The notes beneath the pieces are model-generated. The model saw only the letters and a program-made list of their open reading frames with translations, was not told where the DNA came from and ran no database searches. DNA of 12,238 nucleotides from Rhodospirillaceae bacterium. GTDB lineage: Bacteria > Pseudomonadota > Alphaproteobacteria > UBA7985. Within the stretch, counting starts at the first letter, position 1, and every line of letters starts with the position of its first letter. Positions 1 through 7,255 of the stretch are shown in pieces. The translations under genes were made by a program, and so were the position numbers. The DNA lies in contig PAFB01000066.1 of the NCBI GenBank assembly GCA_002700865.1, forward strand, positions 1 through 12,238. The letters run 5' to 3'.

Positions 1-60
1 AGACCGCCTTTTCAGTTAAGAGAAGCGTAGGCTGAAGCAAATGGGATCAGATTATTCGCC

Positions 61-1203
61 TCAACCTTCCTGATTGAGCGCGTATTCCAATATCGACTGG
101 AAAAACGCAGCCCGACCGCCTTTAGGAGGAACCTGTGCCATCACAGCGATCGTCATATCGTACGCTGGGACATTCAAAATGGTTTGGCCTCCAAAGCCGA
201 TTGATCCGTAGCCCGCGACGAGTTTGCCGTTCATCGGGAATTTCACGAACCAAGTTCCAAAACCGTAACCCCAGTCTTCGGACAACAAACGGGATTCGGT
301 ACGTTTAAAGAAGCGACCGCGTCCGGCCACGGGGCCCTGCATTTCCGCAAGGAACTCAGGGTCAACCTGATGTTTCACGTCAGTGGCCAGGAACCGTCCC
401 AGCCGCCACATATCGCGTGAAGTCATGTACAAGCCGTAGCCTGCGCGGGCCTGTCGGTCTTCTTCTGAAATTGACCACTTCGCCGCTAACTCTGAGCGCA
501 TCGGGAACCACACTTCGTTGGTAACAATGCGTTCAATCGGCGCGTCGTAGATTGCTTCGAGCCCTTCGGCCATGATCTGGGCCGTTAGCGAGCTATACTG
601 GAACTCATCACCCGGTTGCAGCGCGGTGCTGAACTCGGGTTCTTCAACCAGGTCAGAAAAGTCGTCATCCGTGAACAGGCGAGCGGTTTGTGAAACCGGG
701 GAGAACGGGGTCTCCCGGTATTTCAGGTTCGGCGTCATGGTCAGCAGATGCCGCCACGTCAGCCCGGAACCGCCATAGGCTGGCAGGTGCAGGGATACAT
801 ACTCATCCGCAGACTGGATCTTACCCTCTTTGATCGCCGCACCGACAGTGGTTGCAATCATGGTCGTGCTGATGCCGTGCATGTTCCAAAGCGTGGTTTC
901 GTCATGCTCTCCGGTGTAGGATTCCAAAACGACTTCATCACCGCGCGAGACAATCAGTGCCCGCACCGAGTTGTTCCACAAGTAGTCATTGAGGGCGTCA
1001 GAGGTGCCAATCGTTGGTTGGTTAAAGGGTCGTGCAATCGTCGAACTGGCGAGATCGACGTACTCACCTTCACCGTGGAAAGCATGTCCTTTAAGCAGGC
1101 GCTGCGAGGCGACTTCGCCATTTTCCATCGCTTCACACCCCAACAGGAGAGTGAAGGCCGTCATGGCCAGTGCGGTTGAACTCTGGTGCAGAAAACGTCG
1201 CAT
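61..1203 (-). CDS. Beta-lactamase-fold lipoprotein, probably inactive serine hydrolase
   Basis: The 380-residue protein opens with a lipoprotein signal: Arg-Arg, a hydrophobic stretch to about residue 21, then lipobox L-L-G-C with Cys23 as the lipidation site. The residue after Cys is Glu rather than Asp, so outer-membrane sorting is likely (inference). The rest resembles the class C beta-lactamase / 6-aminohexanoate-dimer hydrolase family: a W-R-H-L-L-T-M-T segment at 150-157, the Tyr motif Y-S-S at 203-205, W-G-Y-G at 311-314 and a late G-F-G-G-Q at 336-340. The family's SxxK nucleophile motif should sit about 11 residues before the G-A-A-I-K-E-G-K-I helix. Here that position reads G110-I-S-T113, so both Ser and Lys are missing. 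A hydrolytic role is therefore doubtful; it may be a binding or structural relative. The start is supported by AAGGGA about 7 bases upstream. It stands alone and diverges from sucA. Confidence 0.85.
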   Translation of the reverse strand: MRRFLHQSSTALAMTAFTLLLGCEAMENGEVASQRLLKGHAFHGEGEYVDLASSTIARPFNQPTIGTSDALNDYLWNNSVRALIVSRGDEVVLESYTGEHDETTLWNMHGISTTMIATTVGAAIKEGKIQSADEYVSLHLPAYGGSGLTWRHLLTMTPNLKYRETPFSPVSQTARLFTDDDFSDLVEEPEFSTALQPGDEFQYSSLTAQIMAEGLEAIYDAPIERIVTNEVWFPMRSELAAKWSISEEDRQARAGYGLYMTSRDMWRLGRFLATDVKHQVDPEFLAEMQGPVAGRGRFFKRTESRLLSEDWGYGFGTWFVKFPMNGKLVAGYGSIGFGGQTILNVPAYDMTIAVMAQVPPKGGRAAFFQSILEYALNQEG

Positions 1204-1229
1204 TGCGTCGTCCCTTAAATCTTAGTGCG

Positions 1230-1251
1230 ACCCGGTAGAAAATTCCCGGGT
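1230..1251. repeat. Inverted repeat in the lipoprotein gene leader
   Basis: ACCCGG at 1230-1235 and CCGGGT at 1246-1251 are perfect inverted copies around a 10-base AT-rich centre. The element begins 26 bases upstream of the minus-strand lipoprotein start, so it could be an operator or a 5' UTR hairpin. The arms are short, and the function is inferred from position only. Confidence 0.4.
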
Positions 1252-1424
1252 AGGCCCGCAGCAAATTGCAAATCACCCACTCTGGGGCGACCGTTTACAA
1301 GCATGACGAGCGCATAGTTTCTCGCACTAGAGGTGACAAATTCGCTCTTAAGTCCATGATTACGATGGGTTTTTAGCCCTCTGGTCGCGTAAGGAGCCGT
1401 TATCGCGTCCGGAGCGGACCGGTG

Positions 1425-1461
1425 TTCGCATAATGCAAATTCAGATTCGAGAATCGATTCT
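1425..1461. promoter_or_regulatory. Clustered palindromes, candidate operator
   Basis: Two adjacent dyads lie in the spacer. The first is a 7-base-arm dyad around A1432 (TTCGCAT / ATGCAAA, one mismatch). The second is a perfect 12-base palindrome AGAATCGATTCT at 1450-1461. GATTC at 1444-1448, GAATC at 1451-1455 and GATTC at 1456-1460 form three alternating half-sites. The cluster is about 200 bases before sucA and 250 bases before the lipoprotein start. A regulator-binding role is inference; no protein is identified. Confidence 0.35.
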
Positions 1462-1655
1462 ATGGAGTCCTTCACCCGTTTCTTGAGTTCAGAGCGCAAG
1501 CCATGCACAGGGGGCCTTGCAGCGGTCGCGGATCAGGCAGGAAGCGACGCTTTTAATTCGGTGCAGAGAGGCGTACATCTAAAGAGCGATATTCTTTGCT
1601 TCCCTGTGAGCCGCCTATTTCTGCCGGTTCACACCATTGTAGAGACAGGAAACCA

Positions 1656-4586
1656 ATGGCTCCGCTGGATCAGGCTGGTGAAGCAGCCACGTACGACGAC
1701 CCCCTCTCCGCGCTCACGGGCGCCAATGCCTCTTATATTGCCGATCTGTTTGCCCTCTATACGCAAAATCCGACTGCTGTAGATTCAAACTGGCAGGAGT
1801 TCTTTGCCACGCTTAGCGACGATGAAGCGGCGCTTTTTGGTGATTTTCACGGGCCAAGCTGGCAGGCGAGAGACACGCGCATTGTTGGTGCAATCAGTGC
1901 TGAAGACGAGGCATTGGCCGCAGAAGCAGCGAAAAAGAAGGGGCAATCCAACGCCGGTATAGACGCCGACGCCGCCAAGCGCGCGACGCAGGACTCCGTT
2001 GCCGCGCTGATGATGATTCGCGCGTACCGCATTCGGGGGCATCTGCTGGCTGACCTTGACCCGCTGGGGCTGAAAAAGCGGGAAGAGCATATTGAACTTG
2101 ATCCGACCACTTATGGCTTTGCCCCCACAGATATGGACCGGGACGTTTATATCAACAACGTGCTGGGACTGGGCGAGTACGCGACGGTGCAACAGATTCT
2201 GGACCGCTGCCGTGCGACTTACTGTGGGAAGATTGGTGTGGAGTTCATGCACATCACCGACCCGGTGCAAAAGGCATGGGTGCAGGAGCGGATCGAGGGC
2301 ATTGAAAACAAGACCGACTTCACTGAAATGGGTAAGCGGGCCATTCTGGAGCGTCTGACCCACGCAGAGGGGTTTGAAAACTTCCTAGACAAGAAATTCC
2401 CTGGCACCAAGCGCTTTGGGCTCGATGGCGGGGAGACAATGATCCCGGCACTGGAGCAAATCCTCAAGCGCGGTTCGCAGTTGGGGCTAAAGGAAGTGGT
2501 GCTGGGGATGGCGCACCGGGGCCGGTTGAACGTGCTGGCCAACTTCATGAACAAGCCCTATCGCGCGATCCTGAATGAGTTCCTGGGCGGCTTTGCCTTC
2601 CCCGATGACATCAACGCTTCGGGTGATGTGAAGTACCATCTGGGTTCGTCTGCTGACCGCGAGTTTGACGGTGAGACCGTGCATCTGTCGCTCAATCCAA
2701 ACCCTTCGCATCTAGAAGCCGTCAATCCGGTTGTGGTCGGTAAAACGCGGGCCAAGCAGGATCAGCACGGCGATAATGAGCGGACCAAGGTCATGCCCAT
2801 CTTGATCCATGGTGACGCAGCCTTCGCAGGACAGGGGCTGGTACCCGAAGTTTTGGATTTGACGGGGCTCAAGGGGTATCGGACCGGCGGGGTGATTAAC
2901 TTCATCATCAACAACCAGATTGGTTTCACCACCAACCCGGTAAACGCCCGGCCCGGCCCGTACTGTACCGATATCGCCAAAGCCATCGAAGCGCCGATTT
3001 TCCATGTCAACGGCGACGATCCTGAGGCCGTTGTCCACGTCGCCCGGATCGCGACTGAATTCCGGCAGGAGTTCAAGCAGGACGTGGTTATCGACATGTT
3101 CTGCTACCGGCGGTTTGGTCACAATGAAGGTGACGAGCCTGCTTTCACGCAACCGCTCATGTACAAGCAGATCAAACGCCAGACCCCGACGCGCAAGCTC
3201 TACGCCGACAAACTCGCCGCCGAAAACCTCGTAACAGCGGCCGAAGCGCAGAAAATCCACGATGACTTTCAAGGCTTAATGGCTGAAGAGTTCGAGGCGG
3301 CACAGTCCTACAAGCCCAACAGCGCTGATTGGCTGGGCGGTTCGTGGCAAGGGCTCAAGCGCGCTGAAGACGGGCCGCGCAGAGGCAAAACGGGGCTATC
3401 GGTCGAGCAGTGGATGGTTCTGGCTGAGCAACTGCCCTCCATGCCGGAAAACTTCGTTCCCAATAAAAAGGTTGTCCGGTTGATGGACAGCAAGCGGGAG
3501 ATGTTTGAGACGGGCGAGGGCTTTGACTGGGCGACCGCTGAGTCCATGGCCTTTGGCTCGCTGTTGATGGAAGGCGCGCCGATCCGGTTCTCAGGACAGG
3601 ACGTGCGGCGCGGTACCTTTACGCAGCGGCACGCGGTTCTGACCGACCAGGAAACCGAAGAAACCCACACGCCACTGATGACGCTGGGCGAGGGTCAGGC
3701 ACGACTGGAAATCATTGATTCCCCGCTTTCTGAGGCTGGTGTTCTTGGGTTCGAGTACGGCTATTCCTACACCGAGCCTAAAGCGCTGACGCTTTGGGAA
3801 GCCCAGTTCGGCGACTTTTCCAACGGTGCGCAAATCATCATCGACCAGTTCATCTCCTCCGCCGAAGCGAAGTGGCTGCGGATGTCCGGGTTAGTCATGC
3901 TGCTGCCGCATGGTTACGAGGGGCAGGGGCCGGAGCATTCTTCGGCACGGCTTGAGCGGTATTTGCAAATGTGTGGGGAAGACAACTGGCAGGTCGCCAA
4001 CTGCACCACGCCGGCCAACTACTTCCACATCCTGCGTCGCCAACTGCGCCGTGATTTCCGTAAGCCTTTGGTGCTGATGACCCCGAAATCACTGCTGCGG
4101 CACAAGCGGTGTGTGTCGTCGAAAGAAGACTTCATGAACGGCTCGACCTTCCATCGGATTCTGTTGGAAGACCGCTCGATGGATAAGAAAGTCCGCAAGG
4201 ATGCTAAGCGCGTGGTGCTGTGTTCCGGCAAGGTCTACTACGACTTGCTCGAAGAGCGTGAGCAGCGGGGGTTGGAGCATGTTCACCTGATCCGTGTTGA
4301 GCAGCTCTACCCCTTCCCGAGCATCGCCCTTGCTGAAGAATTGGAAGATTTCAAGCACTGTGAATTCGTCTGGTGTCAGGAAGAGCCAAAGAATATGGGC
4401 GCCTGGACCCACGTTGATCCTTACATCGAGGACGTGCTGGAGCAGGTGGGTGCAGCCGCAGGACGTGCGGGCTACGCAGGCCGTGACGCTGCTGCTTCCC
4501 CGGCAACAGGATCAGGATCACTGCACAAGAAACAGCAGGCAGCTTTGGTCGAAGCGGCTCTGGTTGGACCGATAAAGCGACGCTAG
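1656..4586 (+). CDS. sucA: 2-oxoglutarate dehydrogenase E1 component
   Basis: This is the thiamine-diphosphate decarboxylase subunit of the 2-oxoglutarate dehydrogenase complex. It converts 2-oxoglutarate to a succinyl group on the E2 lipoyl arm, with release of CO2, in the TCA cycle (cytoplasm). The 976 residues match the usual size of about 930-1000. The short N-terminal E1o helix region is at roughly 15-53 (Y-I-A-D-L-F, then N-W-Q-E-F-F). The conserved A-H-R-G-R-L-N-V-L is at 286-294. The ThDP/Mg motif starts with G-D-A-A-F-A-G-Q-G at about 386 and ends with N-N-Q-I-G-F-T-T-N-P. The transketolase-like pyrimidine domain and C-terminal domain follow, ending with the typical Y-A-G-R...A-S-P-A-T-G tail. 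I chose ATG 1656 over the in-frame TTG 1596 because AGGA lies at 1647-1650 and homologues start here. sucB follows after 31 bases, so the two are very likely co-transcribed. Confidence 0.97.
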   Translation: MAPLDQAGEAATYDDPLSALTGANASYIADLFALYTQNPTAVDSNWQEFFATLSDDEAALFGDFHGPSWQARDTRIVGAISAEDEALAAEAAKKKGQSNAGIDADAAKRATQDSVAALMMIRAYRIRGHLLADLDPLGLKKREEHIELDPTTYGFAPTDMDRDVYINNVLGLGEYATVQQILDRCRATYCGKIGVEFMHITDPVQKAWVQERIEGIENKTDFTEMGKRAILERLTHAEGFENFLDKKFPGTKRFGLDGGETMIPALEQILKRGSQLGLKEVVLGMAHRGRLNVLANFMNKPYRAILNEFLGGFAFPDDINASGDVKYHLGSSADREFDGETVHLSLNPNPSHLEAVNPVVVGKTRAKQDQHGDNERTKVMPILIHGDAAFAGQGLVPEVLDLTGLKGYRTGGVINFIINNQIGFTTNPVNARPGPYCTDIAKAIEAPIFHVNGDDPEAVVHVARIATEFRQEFKQDVVIDMFCYRRFGHNEGDEPAFTQPLMYKQIKRQTPTRKLYADKLAAENLVTAAEAQKIHDDFQGLMAEEFEAAQSYKPNSADWLGGSWQGLKRAEDGPRRGKTGLSVEQWMVLAEQLPSMPENFVPNKKVVRLMDSKREMFETGEGFDWATAESMAFGSLLMEGAPIRFSGQDVRRGTFTQRHAVLTDQETEETHTPLMTLGEGQARLEIIDSPLSEAGVLGFEYGYSYTEPKALTLWEAQFGDFSNGAQIIIDQFISSAEAKWLRMSGLVMLLPHGYEGQGPEHSSARLERYLQMCGEDNWQVANCTTPANYFHILRRQLRRDFRKPLVLMTPKSLLRHKRCVSSKEDFMNGSTFHRILLEDRSMDKKVRKDAKRVVLCSGKVYYDLLEEREQRGLEHVHLIRVEQLYPFPSIALAEELEDFKHCEFVWCQEEPKNMGAWTHVDPYIEDVLEQVGAAAGRAGYAGRDAAASPATGSGSLHKKQQAALVEAALVGPIKRR

Positions 4587-4617
4587 TCGCGCATTGAAAG
4601 AAAAAGGAAAACAGCGA

Positions 4618-5820
4618 ATGGCTGTAGAAATCGTTGTCCCGGTTTTGGGCGAATCCGTTACTGAAGCGACCGTCGCTCAATGGCTTAAGCAGCCAGGCGA
4701 AGCAGTGGCGCAGGATGAGCCTCTGGTAGAACTGGAAACGGACAAGGTTACGCTCGAAGTCGGTGCCCCGGCTCATGGGGTTGTGGCCTCTGTCAGCGCA
4801 GAGGAAGGCGCGACCGTGGAGGTTGGGGCCATTCTGGGGCTGATGGAAGAAGGCGCTGCTCCGGCGGCCTCGGCTCCTGCCGCGGCGTCAGCACCAGCTC
4901 AAGCGCCTGCCGCCGCTCCAACTCCAGCTCCCGCGCCCGCTCCAGTCGCAGCAAAGCCACCAACCTCTGCCCCAGCATCTGGTGGCGCACGGGTCATGCC
5001 GTCAGAGGCGCTCAAGGCGGCAAAGGCGGGTTCTTGGCCCGCGGGTCACGTTTCCAGCGCTGTTTCCGCCAAGTCCTCCGCCCTGACCCCTACCGACGAA
5101 TTGCCACCGCGCCAGCCGGGTGGGCAGGAAGAGGTGGTTCGGATGTCACGGTTGCGCCAGACCATCGCGCGCCGGTTGAAGGAAGCGCAGGATACAGCGG
5201 CCATGCTGACCACCTTCAACGACGTTGACATGTCGGCCATTATGGCGCTGCGGAAAACGCATCAGGACGCGTTCGTCAAAAAATACGGCATCAAGCTTGG
5301 TTTCATGTCGTTTTTCGCCAAGGCCTGTGTAGCCGCGCTGCAGGAACTGCCAGCGGTAAACGCTGAGATATACGGCACCGACATCATTTATAAGAATTAC
5401 TACAACATTGGTGTGGCCGTCGGGACTGAAAATGGGTTGGTTGTGCCCGTTATTCGTGACGCCGACCGCATGGGTTTTGCCGATATCGAGGGCACCATCG
5501 CTGACTTTGGCAAACGTGCGCGAGACGGCAAGCTGTCCATGGCAGAAATGTCCGGTGGCACCTTTACCATCTCCAACGGCGGTGTTTATGGCTCCATGCT
5601 CTCCACACCGCTCCTGAACCAGCCGCAGAGCGCTATTCTGGGGATGCACAAGATCGAAGACCGCCCCGTTGCAATAAACGGCGAAGTGGTCATTCGACCG
5701 ATGATGTACTTGGCGCTGTCTTACGACCATCGCATCATTGATGGACGCGAGGCGGTGACTTTCCTTGTGAAGGTCAAAGAAGCCATCGAGGACCCAAGCC
5801 GCTTACTGTTTGGGGTCTGA
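4618..5820 (+). CDS. sucB: Dihydrolipoyllysine succinyltransferase E2 of 2-oxoglutarate dehydrogenase
   Basis: The core E2 subunit moves the succinyl group from its lipoyl arm to CoA and scaffolds the complex. Of 400 residues (a normal length), the lipoyl domain is about 1-77 with the lipoylation site K43 in E-T-D-K-V. An Ala/Pro-rich flexible linker covers about 79-122. The acetyltransferase core runs from about 172 to the end, with the catalytic S-Y-D-H-R-I-I-D-G (His371, Asp375). The segment at 125-170, where the E3-binding peripheral domain should be, begins plausibly (M-P-S) but lacks the G-T-G-x-x-G-R signature. ATG 4618 is preferred over TTG 4594 because AAGGAAAA lies 7 bases upstream. 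The gene follows sucA closely. No lpd (E3) gene follows; the next gene is metZ on the other strand. Confidence 0.96.
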   Translation: MAVEIVVPVLGESVTEATVAQWLKQPGEAVAQDEPLVELETDKVTLEVGAPAHGVVASVSAEEGATVEVGAILGLMEEGAAPAASAPAAASAPAQAPAAAPTPAPAPAPVAAKPPTSAPASGGARVMPSEALKAAKAGSWPAGHVSSAVSAKSSALTPTDELPPRQPGGQEEVVRMSRLRQTIARRLKEAQDTAAMLTTFNDVDMSAIMALRKTHQDAFVKKYGIKLGFMSFFAKACVAALQELPAVNAEIYGTDIIYKNYYNIGVAVGTENGLVVPVIRDADRMGFADIEGTIADFGKRARDGKLSMAEMSGGTFTISNGGVYGSMLSTPLLNQPQSAILGMHKIEDRPVAINGEVVIRPMMYLALSYDHRIIDGREAVTFLVKVKEAIEDPSRLLFGV

Positions 5821-5845
5821 TAAGCCGCGGGCTAAAGAAACGGTG

Positions 5846-5870
5846 TCGGGCTGGGGCTAACCCAGCCTGG
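5846..5870. terminator. Hairpin between the converging sucB and metZ
   Basis: GGCTGGG at 5849-5855 pairs perfectly with CCCAGCC at 5861-5867 around a 5-base loop, and extends outwards by three more pairs, two of them G-T. It lies 25 bases past the sucB stop and overlaps the last codons and stop of metZ. No T-run follows on the plus strand. On the minus strand a T-rich stretch (CGTTTCTTT) follows after a few bases. A shared or metZ-directed terminator is the likely role. Confidence 0.55.
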
Positions 5871-7104
5871 ACAGCGCTTGATCAAGGTCGGTGATCAGGT
5901 CCTGAGGTGCTTCGAGGCCAACGCTCAACCGAACCATCGAACTTGATATGCCCACTGCCCACCGATCTTCTTCGCTGAGGACGCGGTGCGTAGTGGTTGC
6001 GGGGTGGGTTACGAGCGATTTACTGTCGCCCAGATTGTTCGAAATCTTGATCAGGCGGAGGGCGTTCAGTACCTCAAAGGCGTCAGCTTTGCCGCCCTGC
6101 ACCTGAAAAGCCACGAGTGTCCCACCATTACGCATCTGCTTCTTGGCAATTTCGCCTTGGGGGTGGCTTGGCAGGCCGGGGTAGGAGACCCGGTCCACAG
6201 CGCTGTGTTCCTCGAGGAACTCAGCGATCAGCAACGCACTATCCGCCATCCGCGATACCCGCAAATCAAGCGTTTCGAGTGCCTTGGCCAAAGTCCAGGC
6301 ATTGAACGGGCTCAGCGAGGGGCCGGTGTGTCGAACGTAGGGCTGCAGATACTCCGAGAAAAATGCCTCTGAACAGCACACCGCCCCGCCCAAACAGCGC
6401 CCCTGTCCATCGATATGTTTGGTCGCCGAATAGGTAATGACATCGGCGCCCAGTGGTGCCGCGCGCTGGACTACGGGAGAGGCAAAGGCGTTGTCGACCA
6501 CAAAGGTAATCTGCGCCGCCCGGGCAATCTGTGCCACGGCCTGAATATCGACGAGCGAGAGTGTTGGATTGGCGGGGGTTTCGCAGAAGAAAACCTTGGT
6601 GCGCGGGGTAATCGCGGTCTGCCAAGCGCTCAGGTCAGTGCCGTCAACCAGCGTGTAGGACACGCCATAGCGGGGCAGAACCCCTGTGATAATCTGCAAG
6701 CACGAGCCAAACAGCGCTTTGGAGGCGACGATGTGGTCACCGGAGGACAAACGGCAGGCCAAAGCCGCATGCATCGCCGCCATTCCGCTGGCAACGGCCA
6801 CGCAGCGCTCGGTCCCTTCCAGCGCGGCGAGGCGGTGCTCGAACAGGCTGACGGTAGGGTTGCCATAGCGGGAATAGATGTAGCCCTGATCATCCCCCTT
6901 GAAGCGGGCTTCAGCCTGTTCGGCGCTGGTATAGACATAGCCAGAGGTGAGATAGAGCGCTTCCGCAGTCTCTCCAAAACCGGAGCGTTCCATCCCGTGG
7001 TGGATAAGCTGCGATTGCACGGACCAGTCAGGAGCGGTTTGTGACGCCTGTTCAGGGGATGAGTCGCTGTGGTGGTGATCGAGGAGGTCGGGCTTGTGAA
7101 GCAT
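5857..7104 (-). CDS. metZ: O-succinylhomoserine sulfhydrylase
   Basis: This PLP enzyme of the Cys/Met metabolism family should join O-succinylhomoserine and sulfide to make homocysteine for methionine synthesis (cytoplasm). In the 415 residues I see F-G-E-T-A-E-A-L-Y-L-T-S-G-Y-V-Y at 43-58, the phosphate-binding S-R-Y-G-N-P at 78-83, the PLP aspartate in V-V-D-N-A-F-A-S-P (D204), and the Schiff-base lysine K229 in S-A-T-K-H-I-D-G-Q-G-R-C-L-G-G. That last string is typical of MetZ rather than MetB or MdeA, but the family is hard to split by eye. The conserved region begins near residue 26, so there is a loose N-terminal extension of about 25 residues with an H-H-H run at 10-12. ATG 7104 has no clear ribosome site; GTG at codon 29 is an alternative. 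It diverges from an Lrp-type gene that may control it. Confidence 0.88.
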   Translation of the reverse strand: MLHKPDLLDHHHSDSSPEQASQTAPDWSVQSQLIHHGMERSGFGETAEALYLTSGYVYTSAEQAEARFKGDDQGYIYSRYGNPTVSLFEHRLAALEGTERCVAVASGMAAMHAALACRLSSGDHIVASKALFGSCLQIITGVLPRYGVSYTLVDGTDLSAWQTAITPRTKVFFCETPANPTLSLVDIQAVAQIARAAQITFVVDNAFASPVVQRAAPLGADVITYSATKHIDGQGRCLGGAVCCSEAFFSEYLQPYVRHTGPSLSPFNAWTLAKALETLDLRVSRMADSALLIAEFLEEHSAVDRVSYPGLPSHPQGEIAKKQMRNGGTLVAFQVQGGKADAFEVLNALRLIKISNNLGDSKSLVTHPATTTHRVLSEEDRWAVGISSSMVRLSVGLEAPQDLITDLDQALSRLG

Positions 7105-7255
7105 GTTTGAGCCGCTGGGTTTCAGGTGGAGACCTTACCCTGATGCCTGTCGCGCTGATGGATTCCCACAAAAATGCACATTTCCGAAATTCATTTTCAT
7201 TTTCAGCGCAATCACCGTATGTTTTTTTCTGAAAAAGGCCTTGGAAAGAATAAAA
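7105..7255. promoter_or_regulatory. Divergent metZ / lrp-type control region
   Basis: This spacer of 151 bases must carry promoters for both divergent genes. Its centre is distinctly AT-rich. It holds a perfect dyad ATTTC-C-GAAAT at 7180-7190, outer arms AAAATG at 7171-7176 and CATTTT at 7192-7197, and a tandem ATTTTC at 7193-7198 and 7199-7204. Lrp/AsnC proteins typically bind AT-rich dyads next to their own genes, so a shared operator is plausible (inference). A weak plus-strand promoter (TTTTCA, 18 bases, TATGTT) could serve the regulator. No known SAM riboswitch consensus is recognisable by eye upstream of metZ. Confidence 0.5.
7117..7140 (-). other. Possible mRNA hairpin in the metZ leader
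   Basis: Read on the minus strand, GGGT and ACCC form an outer stem and AGGT and ACCT an inner stem, with a small internal loop and a CTCC terminal loop. The structure ends 12 bases before the metZ ATG, where a ribosome site would normally lie. It could influence metZ translation, but eight base pairs could also arise by chance. Confidence 0.3.

Larger units (their letters stand above)
1204..1655. other. Gene-poor spacer between the lipoprotein gene and sucA
   Basis: This stretch of about 450 bases separates two divergent genes and must carry the control regions of both. Open frames exist on each strand (a GTG-started minus frame at 1215-1508 and a plus frame from 1462 running into sucA). 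Neither has a ribosome site or a recognisable product, so I do not call them genes. I see no convincing sigma-70 hexamer pair at normal spacing. The spacer does contain an inverted repeat at 1230-1251, a cluster of short palindromes at 1425-1461, a small palindrome GCAAATTGC at 1261-1269, and two copies of TGCAAAT at 1267-1273 and 1434-1440. Confidence 0.6.

Noticed and set aside
11..36. TTCAG / CTGAA inverted repeat downstream of the lipoprotein gene, as a terminator
   Set aside because: Only five pairs around a 16-base loop, and no T-run in the minus-strand direction.
1294..1320. TTTACA and TAGTTT as a promoter pair upstream of sucA
   Set aside because: The spacing is 15 bases and both boxes are weak; not distinguishable from chance.
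1215..1508. Minus-strand open frame of 97 codons in the lipoprotein-sucA spacer
   Set aside because: It starts with GTG without a ribosome site, has no recognisable domain or membrane segment, and its amino-acid makeup looks random after the first 30 residues.
1462..1782. Plus-strand open frame of 106 codons running into sucA
   Set aside because: It overlaps the well-supported sucA start in another frame and has no ribosome site or family resemblance.
7214..7240. T-run followed by A-run before the Lrp-type gene, as a terminator
   Set aside because: TTTTT/AAAAA pairs only weakly, and a terminator directly before the ribosome site of the regulator makes little sense; more likely part of the AT-rich promoter region.
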